Positions 7,643 to 17,077 are shown, numbered from the stretch's first letter. The stretch is 44,714 nt of DNA from Pelagibacterales bacterium SAG-MED11 (GCA_014654265.1 JACWDI010000006.1:1-44714); one strand, 5' to 3'. The notes: generated from the letters alone by a model not told the origin. Numbers and translations: made by a program.

Positions 7643-10600
7643 ACAGTTCTTTCTTAAGTTCTAAATCTACCTCATCTATCCTTTTAGTATTTTTTGCAAA
7701 AGCCAAATACATTGATGGAGTAACATATAAGGTAAAGAAAGTTGAAATGATCATACCTCCCAAAATAGTAGAGCCTACTGCTAATCTTGAACCTTCACCA
7801 GCTCCAGGGCCAATATTTCCAATGATTAAAGGCATCATAGCAATCATAGTACTCAAAGATGTCATAATGATTGGTCTAAATCTAACTGCACAAGCCTCTT
7901 TGACTGCAGACTCAATATTTTTTCCAGTAGTTCTAATTTGATTAGCATAATCTACTATTAAAATACTATTTTTTGTTGATATACCTATGAGAATAATCAG
8001 AGCAATCTGTGAAAAAATATTTACTGAGCTATTCAGAAATAAAACAAACACTAAACCACCAAAAATAGCCAGTGGGACAGTTAAAATAATTACAAATGGA
8101 TGAATAAATGAATTGAATGTAGCTGCCATTACCAAATATGCAGTTAACAAAGCCAATGCAAAAATTATAAATAATTCATTACTTGTTTCCTTAATTTCTT
8201 CAGATTTTCCTTTCCAAGTAATTTGATTTTCTGGGGCTAAATCTGACATTACATTTTCAAGAAATTTTATTGCTTCAGTTAAGGTATAACCTTCATTAAT
8301 ATTTGCTGAAATAGTCACAGCTCGCTGTCGGTTATATCTTGCAAGTTCTTTTGCTGAACCTTCTTCTTTAAAATTGACAAGATTTGCTAAGGATATTAGT
8401 TTTCCATTAGTTTCTGATCTTACAAATATTTTAGATATTCCATCTTTATTTCTTCTATCAGATAAATATTGCTGAACAATTATTGGATATTCTTTACCTA
8501 ATTTATTAAAGGTAGTAATTCGTTTACCACCATAAAGTGTCTCAAGCGTTTCTCCTATTGCTTTAGTTGAGACCCCTAGATCTTTCGCTTTATTTTTGTT
8601 AATGATTAATTTTACTTCAGGTTTATTTCTATTGTAGTCAGAATCAACTCTGGATAAATTTTTGTTTGATCTAATTTTTCTAATCACCTTTTTTTGAATT
8701 TCTTCAAGCTCGTCATAAGTACTCCCATAAATCACCATTTGTAATGGTTTATTATAACTTGAGACTCTTATAGATTGCGGAGATATTGGAAAAGCTAAAG
8801 CTTGAGGTAAAGATACGATTTTTCCAATTGCCTCTCTTAAAACTGCTTGTTGCCCTTTTTTCCGATTTTTCCAATCATCAAGAAGAGCAATTATTATAAA
8901 ACTATTAAATGAATTGGCTGAACTTCCAAACCCAGGAACTCTCATTATGAATCTAGAGTAGGGGCTATCTTCTGCTTGTAACAGAGGAATTAATCTAGCC
9001 TCAACCTTTTGGGCTTGTTCTTGAGTATATTCGAAAGAACTACCTTCATCTGTTGATCCAATTATCAAATATGCACCTCTATCTTCCATAGGTAGTAGTT
9101 CCTTTTTTGCAAAACTAAATAAAAGAACTGAACTAATTATTATAAAAATAATAAAGATACCTACAGATCTAGTTTTATTGATTATAGTTCCAAGTGTTTC
9201 TTTATAAAAATTAGCAAAACTTAAAAAAATTTTTTCAAATTTTAAAATAAAGATTTTTTTTGATGTTTTTTTTTGAAGAAACTTGCTTGCAAGCATAGGA
9301 GATAACGTTAGAGCTACAAATGATGAGACAACTATTGAGAAAGATAAGGCAATTGCAGTTTCCTTGAACAAAGTTCCAGAAATTCCTTCTATAAAAATTA
9401 GTGGCAAAAAGACTGCTACCAAAATTAATGTTGTAGCAATTATAGCAAAAGAAATTTGTTTAGATCCCTTATAAGCAGCAACTAATGGTGTTTCTCCATT
9501 TTCAATTCTTCTATAAATAGCATCAGTCATAATGACAGAGTCATCTGTAATTATGCCAATAGCCAAAATAAAACTTAAAAGCACAAATATATTTATAGAA
9601 AGACCAAAAATATATAATCCAAGAAAGGATGCTATCAAACTTACAGGCAAAGCAACTGCTGGGACAATTACAGCCTTTAAGTTACCTAAGAATAAATAAA
9701 TTATTATGACCACTAAAACAAATGCAATTAATAAAGTTTTATAGACCTCCTCAATAGCTGCTTCCACATAATTTGCTCTATTAAATGCAACTCTTAAATC
9801 TAAACTTTCAGGTAAAGATTTCTTTACTTCCTTAATTTTCTTTTTAATATCATCAGATAATTCTACTGTTGAAGCACCACTTCTAGCATAAATTCCAATC
9901 CCTACAGTTTTTAGATTAAGTTGATCTTTTGTTTGAGCTTTAAAAAGTGTTTTTTCTGAAACAGGACCAAATTCAATATTAGAAATATCAGATAGTAAAA
10001 TAATTTTATTACCTGTTTTTTTTATTGGCAGTTGTTTAATTGTTTCGATATCATTATATGATTTATCTAAATTAAGCGTGAGGTCAATATTATCTGCTTC
10101 CAGAGTACCAGCAGGCAGTCTTATATTTTCTCCTCGTAAAGCGATCTCTACCTCTTGAATAGTTAAATTATTAGCTGCAAGTTTAATAGGATCAATCCAA
10201 ACTCTAATACTTAATTCTCTTAATCCACCTACTCTTATTCTTCCTACATTTTTTACACTTGAAAATTGGTCAATTAAAAACCTTTCAGCATAGTCTCCTA
10301 ATTCCAAATCACTCCAGGTTGAAGAAGATAATGAAAGCCACATAGTTGTGGTAAATCCTGCAGCTCTTTTAAGTATTTGAGGAGGATCAGACTCAGAAGG
10401 CAAGTTATCAACAACTCTTGCAACTCTTTCTCTTATATCGTTAGCAGCATTATCTAAATCAATACTAGTATCAAATTCAACATTAATAGTACTTCTGCCA
10501 TTTTCAGATTTAGAGTCAATATTCTTTATTCCTTCAGCCCCACCAACAACATCTTCTACTACTTGAGTAACTTCTTGATCTACAATAGAGGCAGCAGCAG

Positions 10601-10760
10601 ATTTATAATCAACTTGGATTTGAACTACAGGAGGCTGAATTCCATTTGGTAATTCTCTAACTGGCAGTTTCCAAAAAACAAATAAACCAAAAATAATTAA
10701 TATTAGAGACATTACCCAAGATACGGTAGGTCTTTTTATGCTTAATTCTGTAATAAACAT
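7632..10760 (-). CDS. RND efflux pump inner-membrane permease (AcrB/HAE1 type)
   Basis: A proton-driven resistance-nodulation-division permease of 1042 residues, the normal length. The N-terminal segment FITELSIKRPTVSWVMSLIL is typical of the first helix. The proton relay is present: a pair of Asp at 406-407 (GIITDDSVIM) in the fourth helix and Lys930 (ISTKNSILIVDYAN) in the tenth. Two large periplasmic loops lie between helices 1-2 and 7-8. It is expressed after the adaptor gene, whose stop abuts its start. No TolC-type outer-membrane gene is in the window, so the pump must use one encoded elsewhere. The substrate cannot be told. Confidence 0.95.
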   Translation of the reverse strand: MFITELSIKRPTVSWVMSLILIIFGLFVFWKLPVRELPNGIQPPVVQIQVDYKSAAASIVDQEVTQVVEDVVGGAEGIKNIDSKSENGRSTINVEFDTSIDLDNAANDIRERVARVVDNLPSESDPPQILKRAAGFTTTMWLSLSSSTWSDLELGDYAERFLIDQFSSVKNVGRIRVGGLRELSIRVWIDPIKLAANNLTIQEVEIALRGENIRLPAGTLEADNIDLTLNLDKSYNDIETIKQLPIKKTGNKIILLSDISNIEFGPVSEKTLFKAQTKDQLNLKTVGIGIYARSGASTVELSDDIKKKIKEVKKSLPESLDLRVAFNRANYVEAAIEEVYKTLLIAFVLVVIIIYLFLGNLKAVIVPAVALPVSLIASFLGLYIFGLSINIFVLLSFILAIGIITDDSVIMTDAIYRRIENGETPLVAAYKGSKQISFAIIATTLILVAVFLPLIFIEGISGTLFKETAIALSFSIVVSSFVALTLSPMLASKFLQKKTSKKIFILKFEKIFLSFANFYKETLGTIINKTRSVGIFIIFIIISSVLLFSFAKKELLPMEDRGAYLIIGSTDEGSSFEYTQEQAQKVEARLIPLLQAEDSPYSRFIMRVPGFGSSANSFNSFIIIALLDDWKNRKKGQQAVLREAIGKIVSLPQALAFPISPQSIRVSSYNKPLQMVIYGSTYDELEEIQKKVIRKIRSNKNLSRVDSDYNRNKPEVKLIINKNKAKDLGVSTKAIGETLETLYGGKRITTFNKLGKEYPIIVQQYLSDRRNKDGISKIFVRSETNGKLISLANLVNFKEEGSAKELARYNRQRAVTISANINEGYTLTEAIKFLENVMSDLAPENQITWKGKSEEIKETSNELFIIFALALLTAYLVMAATFNSFIHPFVIILTVPLAIFGGLVFVLFLNSSVNIFSQIALIILIGISTKNSILIVDYANQIRTTGKNIESAVKEACAVRFRPIIMTSLSTMIAMMPLIIGNIGPGAGEGSRLAVGSTILGGMIISTFFTLYVTPSMYLAFAKNTKRIDEVDLELKKELSKK

Positions 10761-11630
10761 TTATTTATTTATAGGTTTTATTTTTCCTCGGGGTCTGACT
10801 TTTTTTAAGCCTTCAGCTACAATAATATCTCCCTCACTTAAACCAGATATAATTTCAACATTTTTATTACCCCTGAGACCAGTATTCACTTCTGTTTTAT
10901 TAGCAATATTTTTTTCATTTATCTTATAAACATATGACTTATCTCCTTCTATCATTATGCTAGTATCTGGAACACTTAAGGAGTTTCTCAAATCAAACTT
11001 AACACCAACTTCAAGCAAAGATCCTGAGATTAGTTCTAAATTATCATTTTCAATTTTTATTCTTGATAATAAACTTCTAGTATCAGCATTAATTCTACTT
11101 GAAACAAAATCTACCTCACCCTCAAAAATCTTATTTTTATAACTTGATAGTTTGACCTCTACTGGTAATCCTTTTTTAATTGATGCAGAATAATTTTCGG
11201 GAATTTTAATATCTGAATATATAGTTGAGTTATCGTCTAATGTAATAATAAAAATGTTATTTGAAACTAGAATATCTTCAGTAAGACCTGTGTATCCAAG
11301 CACTCCACTAAATGGAGCTAAAATATTTCCACTCTTTAATTTGATTAAAATCTCACCTTTTTTAACGAAATCTTTTAATTTTAAATCTTCAACAAGATCA
11401 TCTTTTTTTATTTTAAAAGTTTTTGATCTTTTTGAAATCGCTGTTCCAAAAGTTTCAATTTTTTCTGAAAATTCTTTGCTTACAACTTGAGTGACAATTA
11501 TTCCAGGTGGTGGTCTTTTACTAAATTTTTTTTTAAAATGATTGCCTATCATCGTTCTTCCAATAATCACAATCGCTATGATTAGAAAAAAAACTAATAT
11601 TATTGAAATAAATTTTGTTGATTTTTTCAT
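10761..11630 (-). CDS. RND efflux pump periplasmic adaptor (membrane fusion protein)
   Basis: Joins the inner-membrane permease encoded immediately downstream to an outer-membrane channel. I place the start at ATG 11630 (MKKSTKFIS), giving 289 residues. A longer frame from TTG 11663 would run into the sulfurtransferase gene and precede the signal anchor. After a transmembrane segment (about residues 6-22) come a split lipoyl half-motif (KKGEILIKLKSGNILAPFSG), a beta-barrel segment, and a C-terminal membrane-proximal domain with GLSEGDIIVAEGLKKVRPRG. It is shorter than typical AcrA because the alpha-helical hairpin is almost absent, as in the short MFP branch. Confidence 0.9.
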   Translation of the reverse strand: MKKSTKFISIILVFFLIIAIVIIGRTMIGNHFKKKFSKRPPPGIIVTQVVSKEFSEKIETFGTAISKRSKTFKIKKDDLVEDLKLKDFVKKGEILIKLKSGNILAPFSGVLGYTGLTEDILVSNNIFIITLDDNSTIYSDIKIPENYSASIKKGLPVEVKLSSYKNKIFEGEVDFVSSRINADTRSLLSRIKIENDNLELISGSLLEVGVKFDLRNSLSVPDTSIMIEGDKSYVYKINEKNIANKTEVNTGLRGNKNVEIISGLSEGDIIVAEGLKKVRPRGKIKPINK

Positions 11631-11638
11631 AAGTTTTT

Positions 11639-12454
11639 TTAAATTATGCCGTATTCCGCCCAAGAACCATCATAAATACAAGGGTGATATTTATCATTTA
11701 TTAAAGAATAAGCTAGTGCCAAAACACACGCAGTAACTCCAGAACCACATGAAAAAACTATATTTTTTTCATAAATATTTTTCAAACAAGATTTAAAAAT
11801 ATCTTTAAGTTTTTCTTCATCTTTAAATGTTTTGTCCTCATTAAGACATTCATTGAATGGTATACAATAAGAATTTTTAATATTTCCACTTCTCAAACCT
11901 TTTCTTGGTTCGGGAATTTTTCCTTCAAATCTCTCTCTACTCCTGGCATCTATAACCTTGAATTTTTGCTCCTCTAAATTTTGATTGATTAATTTTTTAT
12001 TTTTTACTAATTCTTTTTTTTCATAAGCTTTGTAATCTGATATTTTGGTCTTATTTATTGTTTTAGTTACTTCTCTTTTTTCTTTAATCCATTTTTTTAA
12101 ACCTCCATTTAAAACATGAATTAATTTTGGATCATGCCCATAATAGATAAAATTAAACCAGCAACGACAAGAACTAATTACATCAGAATTATCATAAACA
12201 ACTATCTCGTCATTTTTCTTAATGCCCATTTTTGAAACTATTTTCTCCCACTCATTTATGTCAACTAACATATGAGGAAGTTCAGTATCTTTTTTTGAAT
12301 TATTATCTAAATCAAAAAAAATAGAATTTTGAATATGTTGAGTTTTATATTCTGTAAAACCATCTCTTTTTGTTTGAGGCATATGCCATGAACAATCAAT
12401 AATTTTAACTTTATTAAGATTCATTCCCAGCCAATCAGTTTCAACTAATGGCAT
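11639..12454 (-). CDS. sseA: Two-domain sulfurtransferase (rhodanese/SseA type)
   Basis: Transfers sulfur from thiosulfate or 3-mercaptopyruvate to a thiophilic acceptor. The 271 residues form two rhodanese modules: an inactive N-terminal one (VKIIDCSWHMP, then IQNSIFFDLD) and a catalytic C-terminal one with VIDARSRERFEG and active-site loop FSCGSGVTA (Cys236). The CGSGVTA loop favours mercaptopyruvate over thiosulfate, so 3-mercaptopyruvate sulfurtransferase is the better guess. It lies 1 bp after msrA and 8 bp before the adaptor, so msrA, sseA and the RND pair may be one transcript. Both first genes concern sulfur chemistry. Confidence 0.92.
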   Translation of the reverse strand: MPLVETDWLGMNLNKVKIIDCSWHMPQTKRDGFTEYKTQHIQNSIFFDLDNNSKKDTELPHMLVDINEWEKIVSKMGIKKNDEIVVYDNSDVISSCRCWFNFIYYGHDPKLIHVLNGGLKKWIKEKREVTKTINKTKISDYKAYEKKELVKNKKLINQNLEEQKFKVIDARSRERFEGKIPEPRKGLRSGNIKNSYCIPFNECLNEDKTFKDEEKLKDIFKSCLKNIYEKNIVFSCGSGVTACVLALAYSLINDKYHPCIYDGSWAEYGII

Positions 12455-12455
12455 C

Positions 12456-12899
12456 TTATCTTTTTTCCAAATATTTTTGATGGTATTCTTCAGCTGGGCA
12501 ATAATTATTTAATAAAGTGATCTTGGTTACTACTTTATTAGATAATCTTTCATTAACATCATTTAAAACTTTTTCAGCTGTTATCTTTTGAATATTATTA
12601 AGATAAAATATTTCACTTCTATATTGAGTTCCAAAATCTGGTCCCTGTGAATTTAATGTAGTGGGATCATGAATTTGAAAAAAAATTTTTAAAATCTTTT
12701 CATAAGTTATTATTTTTTCATCAAAATCAAGTTTTACAACTTCAGCATGATTAGTACTACCAGAACATACTTCTTTATAAGTTGTAGTAGTACTGTTGCC
12801 ACCACAATAACCAACCTCAGTTTTAATAATACCTTCAATTTTACTAAATTTTATTTCGGGTCCCCAAAAACATCCAAGTGCTAAAACTGCTATTTCCAT
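12456..12899 (-). CDS. msrA: Peptide methionine sulfoxide reductase MsrA
   Basis: Repairs the S-epimer of methionine sulfoxide in proteins. The 147-residue protein has the catalytic motif GCFWGPE with Cys10, then VGYCGG, HAEVV, and the Asp/Tyr-containing DFGTQYRSEIFY, and ends in CPAEEYHQKYLEKR. It lacks the N-terminal extension of the longer MsrA proteins, normal for compact genomes. Cys at CPAEE (about residue 136) could serve as resolving Cys. It is first gene of a minus-strand group with sseA and is divergent from the DMT transporter (35 bp). Confidence 0.96.
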   Translation of the reverse strand: MEIAVLALGCFWGPEIKFSKIEGIIKTEVGYCGGNSTTTTYKEVCSGSTNHAEVVKLDFDEKIITYEKILKIFFQIHDPTTLNSQGPDFGTQYRSEIFYLNNIQKITAEKVLNDVNERLSNKVVTKITLLNNYCPAEEYHQKYLEKR

Positions 12900-12934
12900 T
12901 GATTATAAATTAAATTAATTTACAAATTATTCGT

Positions 12935-13819
12935 ATGCTCAGTAAAAATCAATTAGGTTTTTTGTACATGTTCATGTCTGTTTGTGCCTTTTCTATAATG
13001 GACATTATTGTAAAATGGTCAATTGAATATCCTATTGGGCAAGTTTTATTTTTTAGAGGGTTTTTTGGAATAATTTTTTATTTTTGTATTATTCCAAGAG
13101 ACAGACTCCATAATTTTTATTTAACTAAAAGAGCTGGACTTCATTTCTTAAGATGTTTATCAGGATTAATTGCTTTAGTTGCTATTTTCATTGCTTTAAG
13201 AAGTTTACCTTTAGCAACAGTTGTCAGCATCTCTTTTGCAGCTCCAATATTCACAACTATTTTTTCAATTTTTTTATTAAATGAAAAAGTAGGATTATTT
13301 AGATGGTTAGCTGTCTTAGTTGGATTTATAGGAATTTTAGTTATCACTGAACCAGGAATAAGTTCACTAAACATTTATTATGTTTTTCCAATAATTTTCT
13401 GTTTGGGACTTTCTTACGTCGCAATAGCAATTAGGCAGCTATCAACTTCAGAGCCTGTTTGGTTAATTTCTTTTTATTTTTCTTTAGCAATAACTTTACT
13501 AAGTTTTTTAACAATTCCTCAGGGGTGGATAATGCCAGATTTAAGAGATTTTTTATTATTATCAATGGTAGGTATTTTTGGTGGAGTTGCAAACTTGTGG
13601 TTAAGTCAATCTTATAAATATTCTGAAGTATCATTAGTTACACCACTGAAATACTTGGCTTTAGTTTTTGCAATATTTTTTGGCTACTTTATTTGGAATG
13701 AAATACCAACTATTAAAACATTATTTGGTGCAGCTTTAGTAATAATCTCTACAATGATCATTTTTAGAAGAGAAATTTACCAAAAAAAAAATATCACGTC
13801 TAAAACAATTAATGACTAA
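12935..13819 (+). CDS. DMT superfamily permease (two EamA domains)
   Basis: A 294-residue inner-membrane protein with about ten hydrophobic helices arranged as two EamA repeats (roughly residues 8-138 and 150-280). The first repeat ends with the characteristic FLNEKVGLFRWLAVLVGFIGIL and the second with YFIWNEIPTIKTLFGAALVIIS, both typical of drug/metabolite exporters. Substrate unknown; related proteins export amino acids, nucleobases or carnitine-like compounds. The last codons overlap the start of the DNA glycosylase gene by 8 bp. Confidence 0.9.
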   Translation: MLSKNQLGFLYMFMSVCAFSIMDIIVKWSIEYPIGQVLFFRGFFGIIFYFCIIPRDRLHNFYLTKRAGLHFLRCLSGLIALVAIFIALRSLPLATVVSISFAAPIFTTIFSIFLLNEKVGLFRWLAVLVGFIGILVITEPGISSLNIYYVFPIIFCLGLSYVAIAIRQLSTSEPVWLISFYFSLAITLLSFLTIPQGWIMPDLRDFLLLSMVGIFGGVANLWLSQSYKYSEVSLVTPLKYLALVFAIFFGYFIWNEIPTIKTLFGAALVIISTMIIFRREIYQKKNITSKTIND

Positions 13820-14447
13820 AGTTCCAAAGTACTGGAAAAAAGCAAAAAAAAATTTGTCTAAGAAAGATAAAATAATGTCTAGATTAATTAAAAGTTACGA
13901 AAGCCCATCGGAAACTATTTTAACATCAAGAAAAGATATCTTTTATTCATTATGTAAAAGTATCATTGGACAACAAATAAGTGTTGCTGCTGCTAATTCT
14001 GTTTTTTTTAAATTTAAAAAAAAATGTAATAATAAGATAAATGCTAGAATAGTTTCAAGATTGACTTTTTCACAAATTAAATCATGTGGTCTTAGTCGCC
14101 AAAAGGTTAAAGGAATAAAAAGCTTAGCTAAACAAACTTTAGACAAAACCTTTAATCCTAAACTTATAAATAAGATGGATGATGAAGAGGCCATTAAGTA
14201 TTTATCAAATTTAAGACAGATTGGAAGGTGGTCTGCTGAAATGATATTACTTTTCACTTATAACAGATCTAATATTTGGCCCGTTCAAGACATTGGTCTT
14301 TTAAGAGCAATTTCAAACAATTATAAAAAAAAATATTTACCACCTGATAAGTTTGTTAGTTTACTTAAAAAAAGGTTTTCACCTTATTGTTCAGTAGCAA
14401 CATGGTACTTGTGGAGAAGCATAGATCCTGAACCTATTCAGTACTAA
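13812..14447 (+). CDS. DNA-3-methyladenine glycosylase II (AlkA-like, HhH-GPD)
   Basis: Base-excision repair glycosylase that removes alkylated purines. The 211 residues show the family landmarks: IIGQQISVAAA, the helix-hairpin-helix LRQIGRWSAEMILLF (about 136-150), and the catalytic Asp160 in NIWPVQDIGLLRA. The C-terminus YCSVATWYLWR is also characteristic. The N-terminal AlkA_N domain of E. coli AlkA is absent, as in many bacterial homologues. It converges on the DUF1330 gene with a 14 bp overlap. Confidence 0.92.
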   Translation: MTKVPKYWKKAKKNLSKKDKIMSRLIKSYESPSETILTSRKDIFYSLCKSIIGQQISVAAANSVFFKFKKKCNNKINARIVSRLTFSQIKSCGLSRQKVKGIKSLAKQTLDKTFNPKLINKMDDEEAIKYLSNLRQIGRWSAEMILLFTYNRSNIWPVQDIGLLRAISNNYKKKYLPPDKFVSLLKKRFSPYCSVATWYLWRSIDPEPIQY

Positions 14448-14730
14448 ATCCCTCAATAATTTGCATATGTCTCGTTGTTGTTTCTTTAGCTAAATTCCAA
14501 CCAGCTAGATATTCTTTTGACTCATGACATTTTAACGCTTGTTCATAACTTGGAAATTCCCAAACCACTGTTCTAACGAAGTCATCTCCGTCAAATGTTT
14601 TGTGATTTCCCCCTCTTACTAGAGGCACTCCACCAAATCCTTTAATTATAGGTGTTACTGTTTCAGCGTATTTTTTTAAATTTTCTTGATTATCTATTTT
14701 TAGATATAAACTTATCCAATATGCTTTCAT
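14434..14730 (-). CDS. DUF1330 family protein
   Basis: A 98-residue dimeric alpha-beta barrel type protein of the DUF1330 family. Typical segments are AYWISLYLKIDN at the start, GGVPLVRGG in the middle, VVWEFPSYEQALKCHES and the C-terminal half. The family has no settled function. The start is supported by a strong Shine-Dalgarno (AAAGGAG, 5 nt before the ATG), which is rare in this window and suggests high translation. It is divergent from the phosphoribosyltransferase gene with only about 28 bp between them. Confidence 0.88.
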   Translation of the reverse strand: MKAYWISLYLKIDNQENLKKYAETVTPIIKGFGGVPLVRGGNHKTFDGDDFVRTVVWEFPSYEQALKCHESKEYLAGWNLAKETTTRHMQIIEGFSTE

Positions 14731-14773
14731 GATTTCTCCTTTTTAAATAATTTTAATTATGATAATAGATTTC

Positions 14774-15295
14774 ATGGCAGAGAAATTAATCATCCAATTT
14801 GATGAATATACTAAAATTGTTGAGAAATTAGCAATAGAAATTCACAAAAGCTATAAACCCACAGTTCTTATAGGAATTATGAGAGGTGCTGCACCAATAA
14901 TTGATATTTTATCTAGAATTTTAAAACTTCCAATTGCTTATATAGTCATCCAAAGTTATTCAGGTGAAGGCATGGAGGACAAGCAAGGTCAATTAATGTT
15001 TTCAAGAGAAATTAGTTCTTTAGCAAAAAATGAGGATTTTAATAAGGTACTTTTAATTGACGACTTGTCAGACACTGGGCTTACTTTAAACAAAAGTATT
15101 GAATGGTTAAAAAATTATGCTCCAATCAAAAGCTACATTAAAGAAGTTAAAACAGCATGTTTATGGAAAAAGAAATCTTCATCTTTTGAGCCTGATTTTT
15201 GCCCTGTAAAATTAGATTCAGATCCTTGGATTGTCCAGCCAACTGAGCACTATGAGGAACTATCTATTGATAAATTAATTGAAAAAAATAAATAG
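14774..15295 (+). CDS. Purine-type phosphoribosyltransferase
   Basis: Transfers phosphoribose from PRPP to a base. The PRPP-binding motif VLLIDDLSDTGLT is clear, and the N-terminal part VLIGIMRGAAPIIDILSRIL matches the xanthine/guanine or hypoxanthine type. I start at ATG 14774 (MAEKLIIQF, 173 residues), which fits related proteins; an upstream in-frame ATG at 14759 adds five residues and cannot be ruled out. The facing gene across a shared terminator encodes an NCS2-type purine permease, so base salvage (guanine, xanthine or hypoxanthine) is the likely role. Confidence 0.85.
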   Translation: MAEKLIIQFDEYTKIVEKLAIEIHKSYKPTVLIGIMRGAAPIIDILSRILKLPIAYIVIQSYSGEGMEDKQGQLMFSREISSLAKNEDFNKVLLIDDLSDTGLTLNKSIEWLKNYAPIKSYIKEVKTACLWKKKSSSFEPDFCPVKLDSDPWIVQPTEHYEELSIDKLIEKNK

Positions 15296-15328
15296 GGCCA
15301 GACTAAACTGGCCCCATTAAACTTTTTT
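15295..15328. terminator. Shared bidirectional intrinsic terminator
   Basis: A GC-rich 7 bp stem, GGGCCAG (15295-15301) with CTGGCCC (15308-15314), has a six-base loop. A T-run at 15323-15328 follows on the plus strand. The other strand continues into a T-rich tract opposite 15281-15292. It separates the convergent phosphoribosyltransferase and permease genes, and the plus-strand stop codon TAG lies at its first base. The G+C of the stem stands out against the A+T background. Confidence 0.85.
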
Positions 15329-16637
15329 AAGCAACTGCAAAACTCACAACACTTAACACTGCAACAACCCATATCGCAGGTGATGTACTTGAAAATTTTC
15401 CAGTAAATATTTTAATTAATGCATAAGACACAAATGCTAACGCAATACCATTACTTATACTATACGTTAAAGGCATTGCTATCATTGCAAGAATTGCTGG
15501 AGCAGACTCTGAAATATCATTCCACTCTATATCTGTAATATTTCTTATGAAAAGAACAGACACAAATAGCAATGCGGCTCCATCAATTTGCTTAGGCAAA
15601 CTGGTTGCTAAAGGAGCAAAAAATATACAAGCTAGGAATAATATACCTATCACTAATGAGGTCATTCCAGTTTTTCCTCCAGCTTTTACACCTGCTCCAG
15701 ACTCTACATAACTCGTAACAGTAGTAGTTCCCATCATTGCACCAGCAACAGTACCAACACTGTCAGATAACATTGCTTTATTAATATCTTGAACTTTACC
15801 ATCTTTCCCAACCTTACCAGCTACATTAGCAACTGAAGTTAGAGTTCCAGCAGTGTCAAAGAAGTCAATAAATAATAATGTAAATATTACAGTAGACATC
15901 CCAGCAGTCATTGCTGCAGATAGATCAAATTCAAATAAATATGTCATTGGAGGTGGGGAGCTTGCAATACCATTAAATTTTGCAAGTCCTGCAGCCCAAG
16001 CAATAATACTAAAAACTAGAATACCAATAATAATGTTTCCTTTAACATTCATTTTTTCAAGAACTATAATTGCAATAAATGTTGCACATCCTAATAAAAC
16101 TAAAGGATCACTTAGATCACCTAGTTGTACTAAAGTTACTGGATTATCAACCACTACTTCCATAATTTGTAGACCTATTATTGCCAAGAACAAACCAATA
16201 CCAGCTCCAATTCCTAATTTTAAACTTTTAGGAATAGAATTAATCAACCAAGCTCTAATTGGTGTTAAAGAAATAATTAAAAACAATACTCCTGCAACTA
16301 ATACTGCACCTAAAGCTTCTTGAGGTGTGTATCCCATACCAGCACAAACTCCAAAAGCTACAAAGGCATTAATTCCCATTCCTGGAGCAAGTCCTATTGG
16401 CCAAGTTTTTCCATAAAAAGCCATTATAAAACATGCTAAAGCTGTAGCTAAAATCGTAGCTGTATAAACCGCACCGAAATCAAAGAAACCTTTATCGGGT
16501 CCGGCAAATTCCCCTGATAATATAAATGGATTTAAAAACATTATATAAGCCATGGTTAAAAAAGTAGTTGTCCCGGCTATTACTTCAGTTTTAAAATCTG
16601 TTTTGTGTTTTTTATAATTGAAATAATTTTCAAGCAT
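15327..16637 (-). CDS. NCS2 family purine permease (AzgA-like)
   Basis: A 436-residue nucleobase transporter with about 12-14 membrane helices. Characteristic features are the N-terminal EVIAGTTTFLTMAYIMFLNP, APGMGINAFVAF (about 80-91), and GTTTVTSYVESGAGVKAGGKTG near residue 300, all typical of AzgA-type hypoxanthine/guanine/adenine importers. The start is supported by a strong Shine-Dalgarno AGGAGGA at 16641-16647. I looked for a purine riboswitch in the leader (16638-16764) and saw none of its conserved loops. The terminator-facing phosphoribosyltransferase would trap the imported base. Confidence 0.92.
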   Translation of the reverse strand: MLENYFNYKKHKTDFKTEVIAGTTTFLTMAYIMFLNPFILSGEFAGPDKGFFDFGAVYTATILATALACFIMAFYGKTWPIGLAPGMGINAFVAFGVCAGMGYTPQEALGAVLVAGVLFLIISLTPIRAWLINSIPKSLKLGIGAGIGLFLAIIGLQIMEVVVDNPVTLVQLGDLSDPLVLLGCATFIAIIVLEKMNVKGNIIIGILVFSIIAWAAGLAKFNGIASSPPPMTYLFEFDLSAAMTAGMSTVIFTLLFIDFFDTAGTLTSVANVAGKVGKDGKVQDINKAMLSDSVGTVAGAMMGTTTVTSYVESGAGVKAGGKTGMTSLVIGILFLACIFFAPLATSLPKQIDGAALLFVSVLFIRNITDIEWNDISESAPAILAMIAMPLTYSISNGIALAFVSYALIKIFTGKFSSTSPAIWVVAVLSVVSFAVA

Positions 16638-16764
16638 ATTTCCTCCTATTAGAGAAATAATTATTTGATTCTTTTTGAAATTACCTTTTAAAACTAGGCT
16701 TTATTCACATATTTCAACTCAGAAGTTTATATTTATGCCATAATTAGGTTGTTATGATTGAACT

Positions 16765-17070
16765 ATGAAGAAATTAAAAATTATTTTTACAAGTTTTATT
16801 GTAATAATGATTCTATCAGGTTGTCAGTCTATTAAACAAAAAACAGATGCTATCGTCGAAAAAGAAAATCAAAAATTAAGTAAATATATTGGCAAATCCT
16901 CAAGTGTTTTGCAGATAGATTTAGGAAAACCACATGAGGACTTTAAAAACGATAAGGGAAACTTTGTATTTGTTTATAATACTAAAAAATATGGAATTCC
17001 TTGTGAAAGAAGATTTGAAGTAGATTCAAACTCTGTTGTTATTGGTTTTGTATCTAACGGTTGTTTTTAA
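16765..17070 (+). CDS. Small lipoprotein of unknown function
   Basis: A 101-residue protein with a lipoprotein signal peptide: Lys-rich start, hydrophobic residues 6-16, lipobox LSGC with Cys20. The mature part contains a segment KYIGKSSSVLQIDLGKPHED followed by FVFVYNTKKYGIPCERRF, vaguely like the BamE/SmpA fold in which a helix and a Gly-x-P turn precede a beta-hairpin. I cannot confirm that. Two further Cys could form a disulfide in the periplasm. It stands alone between the permease and Hsp20 genes, followed by a hairpin. Confidence 0.75.
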   Translation: MKKLKIIFTSFIVIMILSGCQSIKQKTDAIVEKENQKLSKYIGKSSSVLQIDLGKPHEDFKNDKGNFVFVYNTKKYGIPCERRFEVDSNSVVIGFVSNGCF

Positions 17071-17077
17071 GAATACC

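Noticed and set aside
15853..16323. 156-codon plus-strand open frame opposite the permease
   Set aside because: Antisense to a conserved membrane protein gene; hydrophobic codon mirror only.
16638..16764. Purine riboswitch before the NCS2 permease
   Set aside because: No three-way junction core or conserved loop pairs visible on the minus strand.
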